A stretch of 64,000 bases of DNA from Magnetococcus marinus MC-1 (GTDB lineage: Bacteria > Pseudomonadota > Magnetococcia > Magnetococcales > Magnetococcaceae). The stretch lies in assembly GCF_000014865.1 (NCBI RefSeq), contig NC_008576.1:711501-775500 (forward strand), written 5' to 3'. A model generated the notes under the pieces. The model was not told where the DNA came from. It saw nothing but the letters and a program-made list of their open reading frames with translations, and searched no databases. The position numbers were made by a program, and so were the translations under genes. Position 1 is the stretch's first letter. Every line of letters begins with the position of its first letter. Below are positions 25,921-35,242 of this stretch, piece by piece.

Positions 25921-26904
25921 CTAAAAATCCACCGCAAATTTGACGGTAGCCGCCTCATCCGAGGCTTGATCGGGCAGACTATCCCGACGCAGTTCCAAAG
26001 AGAGGGCGCTGTTGGGGAAGAGGTTCATGCGCACCCCCGCCAAAAAACTATCCTCAGGCGATTCTGCGTTTAAGGATGAGACGCTGCCCTGATAACCCAC
26101 GGCAAAGGTGGTGTTGACACGGCCTAGCACGTAGCGATAGCCCAACTCGGTATTCCAGGCGCTGGGGCGCAGGGCGGTTGCGCTCTCTGAGACGTATCCC
26201 CCATCTGTGGTGGCGACATACTCCCCAAGTAGGGTCAATGAGCCCATGTTAAAAATGCCGTGGGCACCGATGCCTTGAAGTTCCTGGGTTCCCATGCTGC
26301 TATTTAACTGCATATGGCTGCTATAGCGCACCCCCACATCCATGGAGAAGCTTTCACCATTGTGTAGGTAGCCCATATGGGCGGCATAGCTGTTGGGCTG
26401 CGCTAAGCTGCTGTGCAGGCTACCCACGTAGAGCTCACCATAAAGGCCATCGGCAGCTTGCACACCAAGGGCAACCCCCTGTTCGGGGAGTTGCGCCATC
26501 TCACCAGCTAGGGAGAGATTATCCCAATGAGTGGCGGTGGCGGCAAAGGGGCGGTTCTTGCGTCCAACCTCCAGATAAAGATTGGGGTTATCCCCATAAA
26601 ACAGGCGTAAGCTTGGTTGTTCTTGGGTGGTGAGGTTCGCGCCATCCAAAAACAGCGTGGTCTTTAGGTTAGGCTGTAGGTTAAGCCCGTCAGATAAGGG
26701 TTCGGTAGCCGGTGCGGTAAAGCGGCTGCTGGGGTCTTGATGCGCATGCAGTTGTGAGGCGACCAAGACGGGATAAGCCAAGCCGGTTAGGTTGTCGGCC
26801 AAGGCGTTGCAGCAAAACATAAGGCTGCCGCTCAAGCCACCCAAACAGAGCATGAATGGTTTGATGACAGCGTGGCGGTTAAGGCGTTTAAGTAGGGGTC
26901 GCAT
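25921..26904 (-). CDS. Outer-membrane beta-barrel protein, LbtU-like siderophore porin family
   Basis: A 327-residue protein with a signal peptide ending near residue 36 (NALA/DN). The rest alternates short amphipathic strands and loops and ends in Phe (TVKFAVDF), as outer-membrane barrels do. The C-terminal pattern (AWNTELGYRY, TTFAVGYQGS, FLAGVRMNLFPNSALSLEL) resembles the LbtU family, known from legiobactin uptake. Substrate is not predictable; no siderophore or TonB genes are nearby. Its -10-like TATACT (minus strand, plus 26972-26977) suggests a promoter about 70 bases upstream. Family assignment is by pattern recall. Confidence 0.6.
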   Translation of the reverse strand: MRPLLKRLNRHAVIKPFMLCLGGLSGSLMFCCNALADNLTGLAYPVLVASQLHAHQDPSSRFTAPATEPLSDGLNLQPNLKTTLFLDGANLTTQEQPSLRLFYGDNPNLYLEVGRKNRPFAATATHWDNLSLAGEMAQLPEQGVALGVQAADGLYGELYVGSLHSSLAQPNSYAAHMGYLHNGESFSMDVGVRYSSHMQLNSSMGTQELQGIGAHGIFNMGSLTLLGEYVATTDGGYVSESATALRPSAWNTELGYRYVLGRVNTTFAVGYQGSVSSLNAESPEDSFLAGVRMNLFPNSALSLELRRDSLPDQASDEAATVKFAVDF

Positions 26905-27168
26905 GATCTAAGGTCCAGCATGGGTTAGATGATGGGTAGTGGTCGCATTAAGCGCTTCCCTTTGTGACCACAGTATAGTGAAAGTTTAAAAAAAAATCTA
27001 TTTTAAGGGCACTCTTATTGTATTGTCCTAAGCCATGCCCGTTTTGGGTTGCCGTGGCAACCGCGCGGTTTGATCCAGTGGGGTACCTGGAAAGGTATTG
27101 CGCGTGGGTACAAAGGGAGCCTCAACCGATTATGGAACCGACGGCTGCATTGGCTTGGGAGCATTAAG

Positions 27169-27372
27169 ATGAGTTACCCCTGTGAGGCGTGCCAAAAACA
27201 GCTACGTTTGGGGCGTTATGCGGCGCCCCATGGCGCGCTGCAAAGTCAGCCGCAGGCGACCCAGGCTTTTTTAAAAGCAGCCCCGGTGTGGCTGTGCCAA
27301 ACCTGTGGATCGGTACTGCACGCTCCAGACCGGCACAATGATTGGCGTTGGGTGCGCGAGGGCTGTTATTAA
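27169..27372 (+). CDS. Small protein with two CxxC motifs, unknown
   Basis: A 67-residue protein with CEAC near the N-terminus (residues 5-8) and CQTC near residue 44, a spacing that fits a small zinc ribbon. No signal peptide. The start at 27169 follows GGGAG at good spacing; an upstream in-frame ATG (27049) lacks a site. I do not recognise the family. It is followed by 125 bases and then the large membrane protein gene. Confidence 0.55.
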   Translation: MSYPCEACQKQLRLGRYAAPHGALQSQPQATQAFLKAAPVWLCQTCGSVLHAPDRHNDWRWVREGCY

Positions 27373-27497
27373 ACATGCGGTACGGTGCGCCCAGTGGTTG
27401 AGGTCTCGACCGCTTTAAAGGGTTGTTGTGCGGTGGGTATGGATCATGGCCGGCAGGTGGGGTGACGCGCTATACAGGGCAGACGCTGGTGTTACGA

Positions 27498-29357
27498 ATG
27501 GAAAAAATGATGAAAACATGGCTTTTCGATGCGTGGAACCCTAAGGCCAAAGATGGCAGTGTTGGGGTCGTGTTGCTGTTTTGTCTGCTCTTGGGTTTTA
27601 CCTATGGCACCCTCATCGAACCAAAATGGCTGGTCAGTACCCTCCTGGGGCAATTGATGAGTGGTAGTACCACCTGCCGCAGCGACAGCACGCTCTACCT
27701 CTTGCATGGGGCGACCTATACCCTAATCGCCCAACTGCCGGCGCTCATGATTAAGTGGGGTCTCTCAAGTTGGGTGGCCAATCTGCTCTGTTCAGGGCTC
27801 TATACCGCCCTGGCCTTTGCGGCGGTGGGGGTGACGACCCTGGTGATTGCGCGGATGCGTTTAATGGCCTTGCTCATGCCTTTGGCCTTTTTGGATGTGC
27901 GGCTTATGCCGGACCATTTTTATGTGGTCTCCTACCCGGTCAATGAGTCCATATTTGGCATTGTCGCCATGTTTTGGGCGCTGTTAACGGTTGCCCTGCT
28001 GAGCGCCGGATGGCGTACCACTGCCCTGTTCATGGCAGGTATGGCCCCGGCTATCCATCCAACCTGGGGGGTGGCGACGTGGCTGCTGTGCGGCATCGCC
28101 CTTAAAGTGCAGCGTGAGCCGCTTTTGCAAAGATCGCTAGGCATACCCCTTGCTGCTGGGCTGCTGGTCTTTTTATCCTCCATCACGGTACATTTCCTCT
28201 ATGTTCACCCGCCGGCATTGGGGGTGGATGCCGAGCAGCTACAACAGCTTGCCCAGCAATGGGTGCAGCAACACGGGCGCACTGGACACAACCAACTCAT
28301 TGGCGACGCCGCCAACCCGTGGTTAACGGGTTTGCATTTCTTCTTACCAGAACTGACCTTGGCAATGCTTGCTTGGTTGGCCATGAGGCATAAAGATACC
28401 ACGTTGCTCCAAGGAGCTGGGCGCACGTTGCTATTTACCATGCTGATTTTTACAGCGCTGTTGGTGGGGGTGCGCACCCTGCATGAGCTGTTTGCCCAGC
28501 AGGTACCGGTTTTCCTAGACATGCTGCTCTATAACCGTTGGCTTAACCTTAATACCATCCTTAATCTTATCCTGATGGTCTCCTTGATGGTACAGCTTGG
28601 CTGGCAGCGTCAAAACCGTAGTGCCCGGTTTGTGCTGGCCTTTCTGACCCTGCTTTTTATCATTTCAGCGGTGTACCGTAACCACCTGCCTCTAACACCC
28701 TGCGTGGATTGTAAAATATTTGGCAAATCCCCGGGGGGCAGCGCGGCGGCGGAGGTGCTGTTGGCGCTGCTCTATCTTGCGGTTCTGTTGACCTTAAAAG
28801 GGGTTGCGCTGCCCACGGATCGCTGGTCATGGGTGGCGGCCCCCAAGGTGTTGCTGGGGGTTGTGGTGGCGCTGTTTGTGGGGGGCTCCATCTATGAATT
28901 TCGCCCCGCCCAGATTTTTTCGGAAGAGGCCTTCCATAAGCGTCGTCATCATGTAAAAAACAGTTGTTACGATGATTTAGGTGCCTTTAAAGAGAAGGTG
29001 GCCCAGGGGGATGGCATGATGATGATCGGCCCGGGTGCCCTAGGTCGGGGTTCACTCAATAAAATGGTCCTGTATGCCACGGGTAAGTGTCAGGCGGCGT
29101 TTCCCATCATGGGTCATGCCTATAACCCCAATAGTATATGGAAAGCTCAGCAGGTGGGGCAGCAGTTTGGCTGTGCGCAAGCGCAGGGCACCCCTGAGGA
29201 GGTGCAAACGTGTTGGCAGGGCCGTTCACAAGCGCAGTGGCAGGCCCTCGCCACGCCGCTGCATTATGACCGGTTGTTGGTGGATGATCGCTGGCAGTTA
29301 GATCTGCCGGTGGTTGCCGAGTTTTGTCGCATGCGCCTGTATGAGATCCCTCAATAA
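27498..29357 (+). CDS. Polytopic membrane protein, possibly GT-C-like, unknown
   Basis: A 619-residue protein with about 11 to 13 predicted membrane helices over residues 20-470 and a soluble C-terminal part of about 150 residues containing several Cys. The first loop after helix 1 carries a short polar stretch with Cys (TTCRSDSTL), and AIHPTWG lies in a loop after about residue 190. The layout (many helices plus an extracytoplasmic C-terminal domain) recalls GT-C glycosyltransferases that use lipid-linked sugars, but no diagnostic motif is clear. The start is uncertain between 27498 and 27507. It precedes a sugar cluster in convergent orientation. Confidence 0.6.
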   Translation: MEKMMKTWLFDAWNPKAKDGSVGVVLLFCLLLGFTYGTLIEPKWLVSTLLGQLMSGSTTCRSDSTLYLLHGATYTLIAQLPALMIKWGLSSWVANLLCSGLYTALAFAAVGVTTLVIARMRLMALLMPLAFLDVRLMPDHFYVVSYPVNESIFGIVAMFWALLTVALLSAGWRTTALFMAGMAPAIHPTWGVATWLLCGIALKVQREPLLQRSLGIPLAAGLLVFLSSITVHFLYVHPPALGVDAEQLQQLAQQWVQQHGRTGHNQLIGDAANPWLTGLHFFLPELTLAMLAWLAMRHKDTTLLQGAGRTLLFTMLIFTALLVGVRTLHELFAQQVPVFLDMLLYNRWLNLNTILNLILMVSLMVQLGWQRQNRSARFVLAFLTLLFIISAVYRNHLPLTPCVDCKIFGKSPGGSAAAEVLLALLYLAVLLTLKGVALPTDRWSWVAAPKVLLGVVVALFVGGSIYEFRPAQIFSEEAFHKRRHHVKNSCYDDLGAFKEKVAQGDGMMMIGPGALGRGSLNKMVLYATGKCQAAFPIMGHAYNPNSIWKAQQVGQQFGCAQAQGTPEEVQTCWQGRSQAQWQALATPLHYDRLLVDDRWQLDLPVVAEFCRMRLYEIPQ

Positions 29358-29382
29358 AACCCAGGGTCCAGCGTCTAACAGG

Positions 29383-29440
29383 ATGCAGCGGCGGTTCTCC
29401 CCAAGGCGCAAAAACGCCTTGGGGAGAACCGCCGCTGCAT
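29383..29440. terminator. 26-bp perfect inverted repeat between converging genes
   Basis: The left arm 29383-29408 and right arm 29415-29440 are exact reverse complements with a 6-base loop (CAAAAA). The arms begin ATGCAGCGGCGG. It lies between two converging genes, where a bidirectional terminator is expected, but there is no T tract, and the stem is much longer than usual. Confidence 0.7.
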
Positions 29441-29462
29441 GGCTAAATCTGTATTGATCTTA

Positions 29463-31109
29463 TTATTTTTCCAATAAAAAATCTTCCAGCGCAAGACAGT
29501 CTAAGCCGCTGCTGTAAAAGGTTTGAATGGCTTCGGTTGGGGTGCAGACAATGGGTTGGCCCCGTAGGTTGAATGAGGTGTTCATGGTTACAGGATGCCC
29601 CGTATAGCCCTTGAGATGTTCCAACATATGCCAATAACGCCCGTGGGTCTGTTTATCCACCATCTGGGGGCGGCAGCTGTTATCCACATGGGTAACGGCG
29701 GCAATTTCGTTGCGCATCTCCTGCTTGACTTGCCGCGCATTAAGCATAAAGGGTTCAAAATCGGCAATTTCCAGGTAATCGGCGGCATGTTCCCGTTGCA
29801 TGGAGGGGGCTAATGGGCGCCACGTTTCACGGCCTTTAATATGGTTCACATGGTCAAGCATCCCTTGGCGGCTGGGGTTGGCTAAAATGGAGCGTTGCCC
29901 CAATGCCCGTGGCCCGACCTCCATAGCACCCTGGAACCACCCCACCACTTTATCCTCAGCAAGAGACTTGGCGGTGGTGGCGGCAATATCATCACACCGT
30001 TTGGCTTTAATGTTGTACCGTTTAAGCGTGGCGGCCACATCATCATTGGTAAATCGGCTACCCAACGCCGCACTACGCAAGGGTTGAAACTTTTGTGGAT
30101 TGGGATGGTAGAGTTGATAGCAATATTGCGCACTGCCCAGCGCAGTGCCCGCATCGTGAGAGGCAGGCATTAGATAGATGCTGTCTGCAATGCCCTGTGC
30201 CAACAAAAAGCCGTTGGCGGAGCAGTTAAGGGCAACCCCGCCAGAGAGCACCAAGTTACGAGAACCACTCTTGTGCAGCGCTTGTTTGGCCAGGTTGAGC
30301 AGTACACGCTCTAAAGCCCGTTGCACGGAGGCCGCCACATTTTTTTGGTGCTGGGTAAAGTTGATCTCATAGTGAAATTGTGAGGCGTTATGATTAAACT
30401 CAGGCCGTGTATAGGGTGACGCGCCAAACTGGTGCTCAAACCAGGCAAACCACATTTTGATGGTACCAAAATCGTCGTTATCATCGGGAAAGAGGTTGCT
30501 TAAATTAACTTGGTAGCCATCCTCCGTGATCTCTAAGGGTTCAATCGGGTCGATGACCTCTCCATAGCAGGCCAGCCCCATGGTTTTGCCTTCGTTCCCA
30601 TTTTTCATGCCCAGATAGCGGGTGGCGGCATCGTAGAAGTGGCCTAAGGAGTCATGCACGGGAAACGATTGTATCTTTTCGACATGATAACCCGAGGCCT
30701 TATAAATACTGGTGGAAAAACCCTCAGCATCGCTGCCATCAACAACCAAAATGGCGGCATCGTCATAGCCAGAGCTAAAATAGGCAGACATGGCATGGGC
30801 AAGATGGTGCTCCGATTGTACAATTTTTGGTACACGCAGCCCTAAAAACGACTTGCTTTTTAATAGACCTTCCAAAGCCCCTTGATTGGTTGGGTTGAGC
30901 ATCCAGCTTGCCGCGATATAGTCAACATCGTTCATGGTGATGCCCGCGTGCTGTAGAGCGGCGGCCGTTGCATGTATGGGGGCTTGGTGGCGGGCATGTT
31001 TTTGGCGGGTGTAACGCTCCTCCTCGGCCATAAACAAAATTTCATGATCGCGCATCAAACAGACGGAAGGGTCATGACCCAGACCGCCATTTAAACCTAA
31101 AACAAACAT
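29463..31109 (-). CDS. NodU/CmcH-type carbamoyltransferase
   Basis: A 548-residue O-carbamoyltransferase of the NodU/CmcH family, which uses carbamoyl phosphate and ATP to carbamoylate a hydroxyl, in NodU on a Nod-factor sugar. Family features: MFVLGLNGGLGHDPSVCLM at the N-terminus, EHHLAHAMSAYFSSGY with the metal-binding His pair, VDGSDAEG, and in the C-terminal YrdC-like part VGPRALGQRSILANP and MNTSFNLRGQPIV. The start at 31109 follows CAGGAG. It is separated by 534 bases from the sugar cluster upstream, and probably decorates that cluster's product; the acceptor is inferred. Confidence 0.92.
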   Translation of the reverse strand: MFVLGLNGGLGHDPSVCLMRDHEILFMAEEERYTRQKHARHQAPIHATAAALQHAGITMNDVDYIAASWMLNPTNQGALEGLLKSKSFLGLRVPKIVQSEHHLAHAMSAYFSSGYDDAAILVVDGSDAEGFSTSIYKASGYHVEKIQSFPVHDSLGHFYDAATRYLGMKNGNEGKTMGLACYGEVIDPIEPLEITEDGYQVNLSNLFPDDNDDFGTIKMWFAWFEHQFGASPYTRPEFNHNASQFHYEINFTQHQKNVAASVQRALERVLLNLAKQALHKSGSRNLVLSGGVALNCSANGFLLAQGIADSIYLMPASHDAGTALGSAQYCYQLYHPNPQKFQPLRSAALGSRFTNDDVAATLKRYNIKAKRCDDIAATTAKSLAEDKVVGWFQGAMEVGPRALGQRSILANPSRQGMLDHVNHIKGRETWRPLAPSMQREHAADYLEIADFEPFMLNARQVKQEMRNEIAAVTHVDNSCRPQMVDKQTHGRYWHMLEHLKGYTGHPVTMNTSFNLRGQPIVCTPTEAIQTFYSSGLDCLALEDFLLEK

Positions 31110-31643
31110 GCCATACTCCTGTAGGGGTATTGATCTGTCATGGGCTCGCCCGTTTGTTGCTCGAATGCATAAGGGCCGCACTCTTCATGCGAGGATCCAT
31201 GCAACCGGTCCATGCAACCACCATATAATGGCCTATGCATAAGATGCCTAAGATGGTAGAGCCACATGCATGGGCATCGCCCCCACCTGTAAGGTTAGTG
31301 GGCGCGGGTTAAAACAGGGTTGATGATCATTTTTGGGCAAAAATATCATTATGCGACCAAAAGGAGGTCTCAACCGCGTGGTTCTCTCATGCATAAGGGC
31401 AGACTTTTGCTCAATGCACCGAGCCAAAACGTACCCGCAAAGGGTGCGCAAACACGACTGCCTTTGGGTCCAAGCCCTGCTCGCAGGTGACCGTGTATTG
31501 GTTGTTAATTAGCAAAATCCATGCAAAATTTATCGGTAACATGCCTAAAAGATGTATTTAGATCGATCAAAACGCTATGTAACCCCTGCAAAACGTAATA
31601 AATAGGTTAATAATCATTCATGTTAGGCAAAAAGGTCGTTTGT
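31110..31643. other. Long intergenic region upstream of the carbamoyltransferase
   Basis: About 530 bases with no supported gene. ATGCATAAG occurs three times (31165, 31235, 31389), two of them extended to ATGCATAAGGG, and CCATGCAACC twice in 22 bases (31198, 31210). Such repeats could be regulator sites for the minus-strand gene. The left end of the region probably holds its promoter. Confidence 0.45.
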
Positions 31644-32393
31644 TTACAGATCGTCGCTGCGGCTGGGGGCAAAGAAGTGGTGGGCCTGGGCAAAACTTGC
31701 GGGGGTGCCAAAATCGATGAAGGGGGCGTCACAGGGGTAGCCATAGAGAGGAAAGGGCAGGCTCCCCATAAAAACATCATGCTCAAGGGAGGGGCCGGGC
31801 ATGCGTTGGATCTGTTCGAGCATGGCCGGTTCAAACAGATAAAAGCCGCCATTGATCAGGCCGGGGCGGTGATCTTGGGTATCTTTTTCCGAAAAACGCA
31901 CAATCTGTTGATCCCCATTGCAGGTGATGCGGCCAAAGCGACTGCAATCCTGCATGGCCACGCAGAGCAGGGTGGCAGCGGCCTGCTTGGCTTGGTGAGC
32001 TGCGACAAACCGGGTGAGGTCGGTCTGTACCATGCTGTCGCCATTCATCACCAACAGGCTTCTGTGGGGGTCCAGCACGCCACTTTGCAGCCCATAGCGA
32101 ATGGCCCCCGCTGTACCCATGGGGGTTGGCTCGGTGACGGCACGCAGCCTAAGTTGAGGATCGGCATGGTTCTGCAAAGCCTCCACAATGGGTGCGGCGA
32201 GATGACCCAGACCAAAGCTGATTTCACAAAACCCAAAATGCGTTAACCACCCCAAGAGATGGTGCAAAAAGGGTTGACCCGCCAGCGGAGCGAGCAGTTT
32301 TGGCGTGTTCTCTCCCAACACCGAGCGAATGCGGGTGCCCTGACCCCCCGCCAGTACAAACACCGGAATATGGCCACAGCTTGGGCGGCTCAT
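31644..32393 (-). CDS. Sugar-1-phosphate nucleotidyltransferase (HddC-like)
   Basis: A 249-residue Rossmann-type nucleotidyltransferase with the signature FVLAGGQGTRIRSVL and downstream Lys (PKLLAPL), VMNGDSM for metal binding and EKD/INGGFYLF in the sugar pocket. The closest pattern is HddC, which forms GDP-D-glycero-D-manno-heptose. It overlaps the upstream GT2 gene (ATGA), and the HddA-type kinase is in the same cluster, supporting a heptose-1-phosphate substrate. The exact sugar and nucleotide are not proven by sequence. Confidence 0.85.
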   Translation of the reverse strand: MSRPSCGHIPVFVLAGGQGTRIRSVLGENTPKLLAPLAGQPFLHHLLGWLTHFGFCEISFGLGHLAAPIVEALQNHADPQLRLRAVTEPTPMGTAGAIRYGLQSGVLDPHRSLLVMNGDSMVQTDLTRFVAAHQAKQAAATLLCVAMQDCSRFGRITCNGDQQIVRFSEKDTQDHRPGLINGGFYLFEPAMLEQIQRMPGPSLEHDVFMGSLPFPLYGYPCDAPFIDFGTPASFAQAHHFFAPSRSDDL

Positions 32394-33388
32394 CGGTCAA
32401 GGTTTCTTGGCAAGGGGGTGCGTGCATCGTGCACCATGCGTCCATCCAAACCCTTGGTGGTGTTAACGATAAAGCGTGGGCGGTTTTTAATCTGTTTAAA
32501 AATCTTACCCACATACATGCCCAATACCCCCACCGTAAAGAGGTTGAGCCCCCCCAGTAACAGTTGTGCAACCATAATGGCGGTCCAGCCTGGCAAGTTC
32601 CAGCCGATCAATTTGGTCATAAGAATAACCACAATGTAGAGCAGCGCCAGGGCCGAGACCACCAAACCCGTGATCAGGGCAAAATAGAGCGGGGCCACCG
32701 AAAAAGAGAGCAGCCCATTGATGAACACCTTGGTGGGCATCAAACTACGCAACAGGGGAAAATGGCCCTCACCCGCAAAACGAGGCTCGCGTTTATAGTA
32801 AATGTAACGTTGGTCAAAACCAATCCAGTGAATCAAGCCGCGCATATAGGGCTCGATCTCATCCATGGTGATCAAACGATCCACAATATGGCGGCTAAGT
32901 AATTTATAATCACCTGTATTTTCAGGCATATCTACATGTGAGATGGCATTGATTGTCCGATAGGCGAGCCGCGTAATAAACATTTTTATGGCGTTTTCCC
33001 CCTGCCTTTCGGTGCGGGTGGTGTGCACAATATCGGCACCATTGCGCCACTGCTCCAACATTTGCGGGATGAGCTCGGGGGGGTCCTGAAGATCGGAATC
33101 CAGATAGATAACCGCATCGCCAACCGAGGCAATCATGCCTGCCAACATGCACTCATACACGCCAAAACGACGAGACATGTTCAAGATCTTAATGCGGCTA
33201 TCTTCGCTGTGGTGACGCTCCAGAATTTCCAAGGAGCGGTCATTGGAGTCATCATTCACAAACAGCAGTTCAAAATCTTCGGGCACATCCACAAAGGCCA
33301 GTTTAAGACGCCGAATCAGTTCATCCAGATTATCTTCTTCATTGCGGAATGATAGAATGATGGAGATTAAGGGGGCATCGGTGGACAT
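32390..33388 (-). CDS. Glycosyltransferase family 2 with C-terminal membrane helices (GtrB/ArnC/DPM1-like)
   Basis: A 332-residue GT2. The GT-A domain has SIILSFRNEEDNL at the start, VNDDSND and the metal-binding LDSDLQDPP (about residue 97). Two C-terminal membrane helices (about 232-255 and 265-290) match the polyprenyl-phosphate glycosyltransferases that load a sugar on undecaprenyl phosphate for export. It overlaps the nucleotidyltransferase gene (4 bases), which suggests the two act in sequence on the same sugar. A clear TGAGG lies upstream of the start. Confidence 0.88.
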   Translation of the reverse strand: MSTDAPLISIILSFRNEEDNLDELIRRLKLAFVDVPEDFELLFVNDDSNDRSLEILERHHSEDSRIKILNMSRRFGVYECMLAGMIASVGDAVIYLDSDLQDPPELIPQMLEQWRNGADIVHTTRTERQGENAIKMFITRLAYRTINAISHVDMPENTGDYKLLSRHIVDRLITMDEIEPYMRGLIHWIGFDQRYIYYKREPRFAGEGHFPLLRSLMPTKVFINGLLSFSVAPLYFALITGLVVSALALLYIVVILMTKLIGWNLPGWTAIMVAQLLLGGLNLFTVGVLGMYVGKIFKQIKNRPRFIVNTTKGLDGRMVHDARTPLPRNLDR

Positions 33389-33483
33389 GGTGTGGCCTCA
33401 CGGAGAAGGGACGAGCAATGCCCTTGGCCAAGCAGGACTCCCGTTGGGGATAAGGAGCCCGTGCCTGTGACCAAGAGGGTGGT

Positions 33484-34416
33484 TTATGCCAGCAAAGCAG
33501 TTTTGACATCCTCGATGCCCATGCCGCAAGCGGCGTGTAGATGCTCGCGGGGGGCAAATAAAAATTGGTGGGCAAGAGGAAAACCCAAGTGTGTCACCGG
33601 CATGCTTAGACCATGCTGGCGACAGAGGGTGTCAATTAGGGTATCCAACCCACCCCGGCCCAGATAGCCTTCGTGCAGGGTAACGAGGCGTCCATAACCG
33701 CGCAGGGTTTGGGCCAGCGCCTGTTCATCCAAATCGCGGGTGAATTGAAACAGATCAATATGCCCGATGTCCGCCTCGCCCAACTCAGCCACCAGTTTTT
33801 GCCCCTTTTGGGTCATGAAGCCGGTGGTCAGTAGAGCGGCCCGCGCCCCCTGTTGCAGGGTTTGAAAACCTTGACGCCACACCATCGGTTGGGTGGTTAC
33901 CGGTTCATGACCCTTGCCGTCGAGGCGAATATATTTAGGGTAAGGCGCGGTTTGGGCAAAATCGGGCAACTGGGACGCAGCCAACCAGTCGGCGGGTGAG
34001 ATCACCGCCACATCGGGCAAAGAGCGCAGGGTCGCCAGATCCTCCAGGGCGTGGTGGGAGGGGCCGGAAATATCATAACTCACACCGCCACCAATCCCCA
34101 TCATATTGACATTGAGCGGATTAAAGCGCGCGGCTATGGAAAGATTGTTACGGATCTGCTCAAAAGCACGCAAATAGAAGGGGGCAATGGCCAAGGTGTA
34201 GACGCAGCACCCCTCCATCGCCAGACCAGCGGCGACATTGATAAGGTTTTGCTCAGCAATGCCCACATTGATAAAACGCTTGGGGTAGCTCTCCCGCAGG
34301 GTGTCCAGCAGGGGGGCCCCCATATCCGCCGAGAGGAAAAAGAGGCGCTCATCGGTTGCCATCAAATCAAGAATCCGGGCGATCATGGCATCGCGCATGG
34401 TCTTTATGCCGCTCAT
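33484..34416 (-). CDS. Transketolase-like protein, C-terminal (pyrimidine-binding) subunit
   Basis: A 310-residue protein equal to the Pyr and C-terminal domains of transketolase/DXS: SADMGAPLL, INVGIAEQNLINVAAGLAM (with the Glu that activates the thiamine ring), and GGVSYDISGPSHHALEDLATLR. It begins inside the end of the N-terminal subunit gene (ATGA overlap), so the two form one split enzyme. Split transketolases in surface-sugar clusters differ from the housekeeping enzyme; transfer of a two-carbon unit to a keto-sugar nucleotide is a plausible role here. Confidence 0.88.
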   Translation of the reverse strand: MSGIKTMRDAMIARILDLMATDERLFFLSADMGAPLLDTLRESYPKRFINVGIAEQNLINVAAGLAMEGCCVYTLAIAPFYLRAFEQIRNNLSIAARFNPLNVNMMGIGGGVSYDISGPSHHALEDLATLRSLPDVAVISPADWLAASQLPDFAQTAPYPKYIRLDGKGHEPVTTQPMVWRQGFQTLQQGARAALLTTGFMTQKGQKLVAELGEADIGHIDLFQFTRDLDEQALAQTLRGYGRLVTLHEGYLGRGGLDTLIDTLCRQHGLSMPVTHLGFPLAHQFLFAPREHLHAACGMGIEDVKTALLA

Positions 34417-35219
34417 GGGCGCAACTCCTGGATGGCCGTCTCCACTTGGTCGTGGCTTAGGGAGAGTACGTGACTCAATGCCCTGTTCTCCAGCGCGGCC
34501 ACCCCCTTGCCCTTAACCGTATCCAACACCACCGCACAGGGGCGTTGCCCTGGGTTAAGCCATAGCTGCTGCATCCGTGTCTGCACCTGGGCCATGTCGT
34601 GACCATCGAGGCGGTGGCAATCCCAACCAAAGGCGCTCAGTTTATCCACAAAGGGGGAGAGATTAAGGATCTCCCGTTGGAAACCCAGCATGGAGATTTT
34701 GTTGTCGTCAATCACCAACATAAGATTGTTCAGCCCATGCTTGGGGGCAAACATGATGGCCTCCCACACCGAGCCTTCGTTCATTTCGCCATCGCCACAC
34801 ACCACACAGACGCGGGCTTGGGAGCCCTGCGCTTTGAGTGCTATGGCCATACCGGCGCCTACCCCCAGGCCATGCCCCAACGCGCCATTGGTGGTCTCGA
34901 CGCCGGGAATGCCCGCATCGGGGATAACCCCTAAATAGCTCTGTTGGGTGGCAATTTTGGGCAGCTCTTCCATGGGAAAATAGCCACAATCGGCCAAAAT
35001 GGGGTAGAGACTAACCAGACCATGCCCCTTGCTCATAATCAGCCGATCCCGCCCCGCCCAACGCGGCTCCTGGGGGCGGTGGCGCAGATAGCCGCCATAG
35101 TAAAGGGAGACCAAAAACTCTACCGGCGAGAGTGACGAGGCAACCCGCGTACCGGGCGCGTATTGGTGCAGCAGCAGGGTCTGTTCACGCACCCATATCG
35201 CTTTGGCGCTGAGCTCCAT
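34413..35219 (-). CDS. Transketolase-like protein, N-terminal (thiamine-diphosphate-binding) subunit
   Basis: A 268-residue protein equal to the PP domain of transketolase. The diphosphate/Mg site is GDGEMNEGSVWEA...DDNKIS; SKGHG and GALGHGLGVGAGMA are conserved. The start at 35219 follows CAGGAGAG at good spacing; the frame is open to 35252 without need. It is translationally coupled to the C-terminal subunit gene and lies 23 bases after the DegT-family gene in the sugar cluster. Confidence 0.9.
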   Translation of the reverse strand: MELSAKAIWVREQTLLLHQYAPGTRVASSLSPVEFLVSLYYGGYLRHRPQEPRWAGRDRLIMSKGHGLVSLYPILADCGYFPMEELPKIATQQSYLGVIPDAGIPGVETTNGALGHGLGVGAGMAIALKAQGSQARVCVVCGDGEMNEGSVWEAIMFAPKHGLNNLMLVIDDNKISMLGFQREILNLSPFVDKLSAFGWDCHRLDGHDMAQVQTRMQQLWLNPGQRPCAVVLDTVKGKGVAALENRALSHVLSLSHDQVETAIQELRP

Positions 35220-35242
35220 GGGGCTCTCCTGACGGTGAGACA

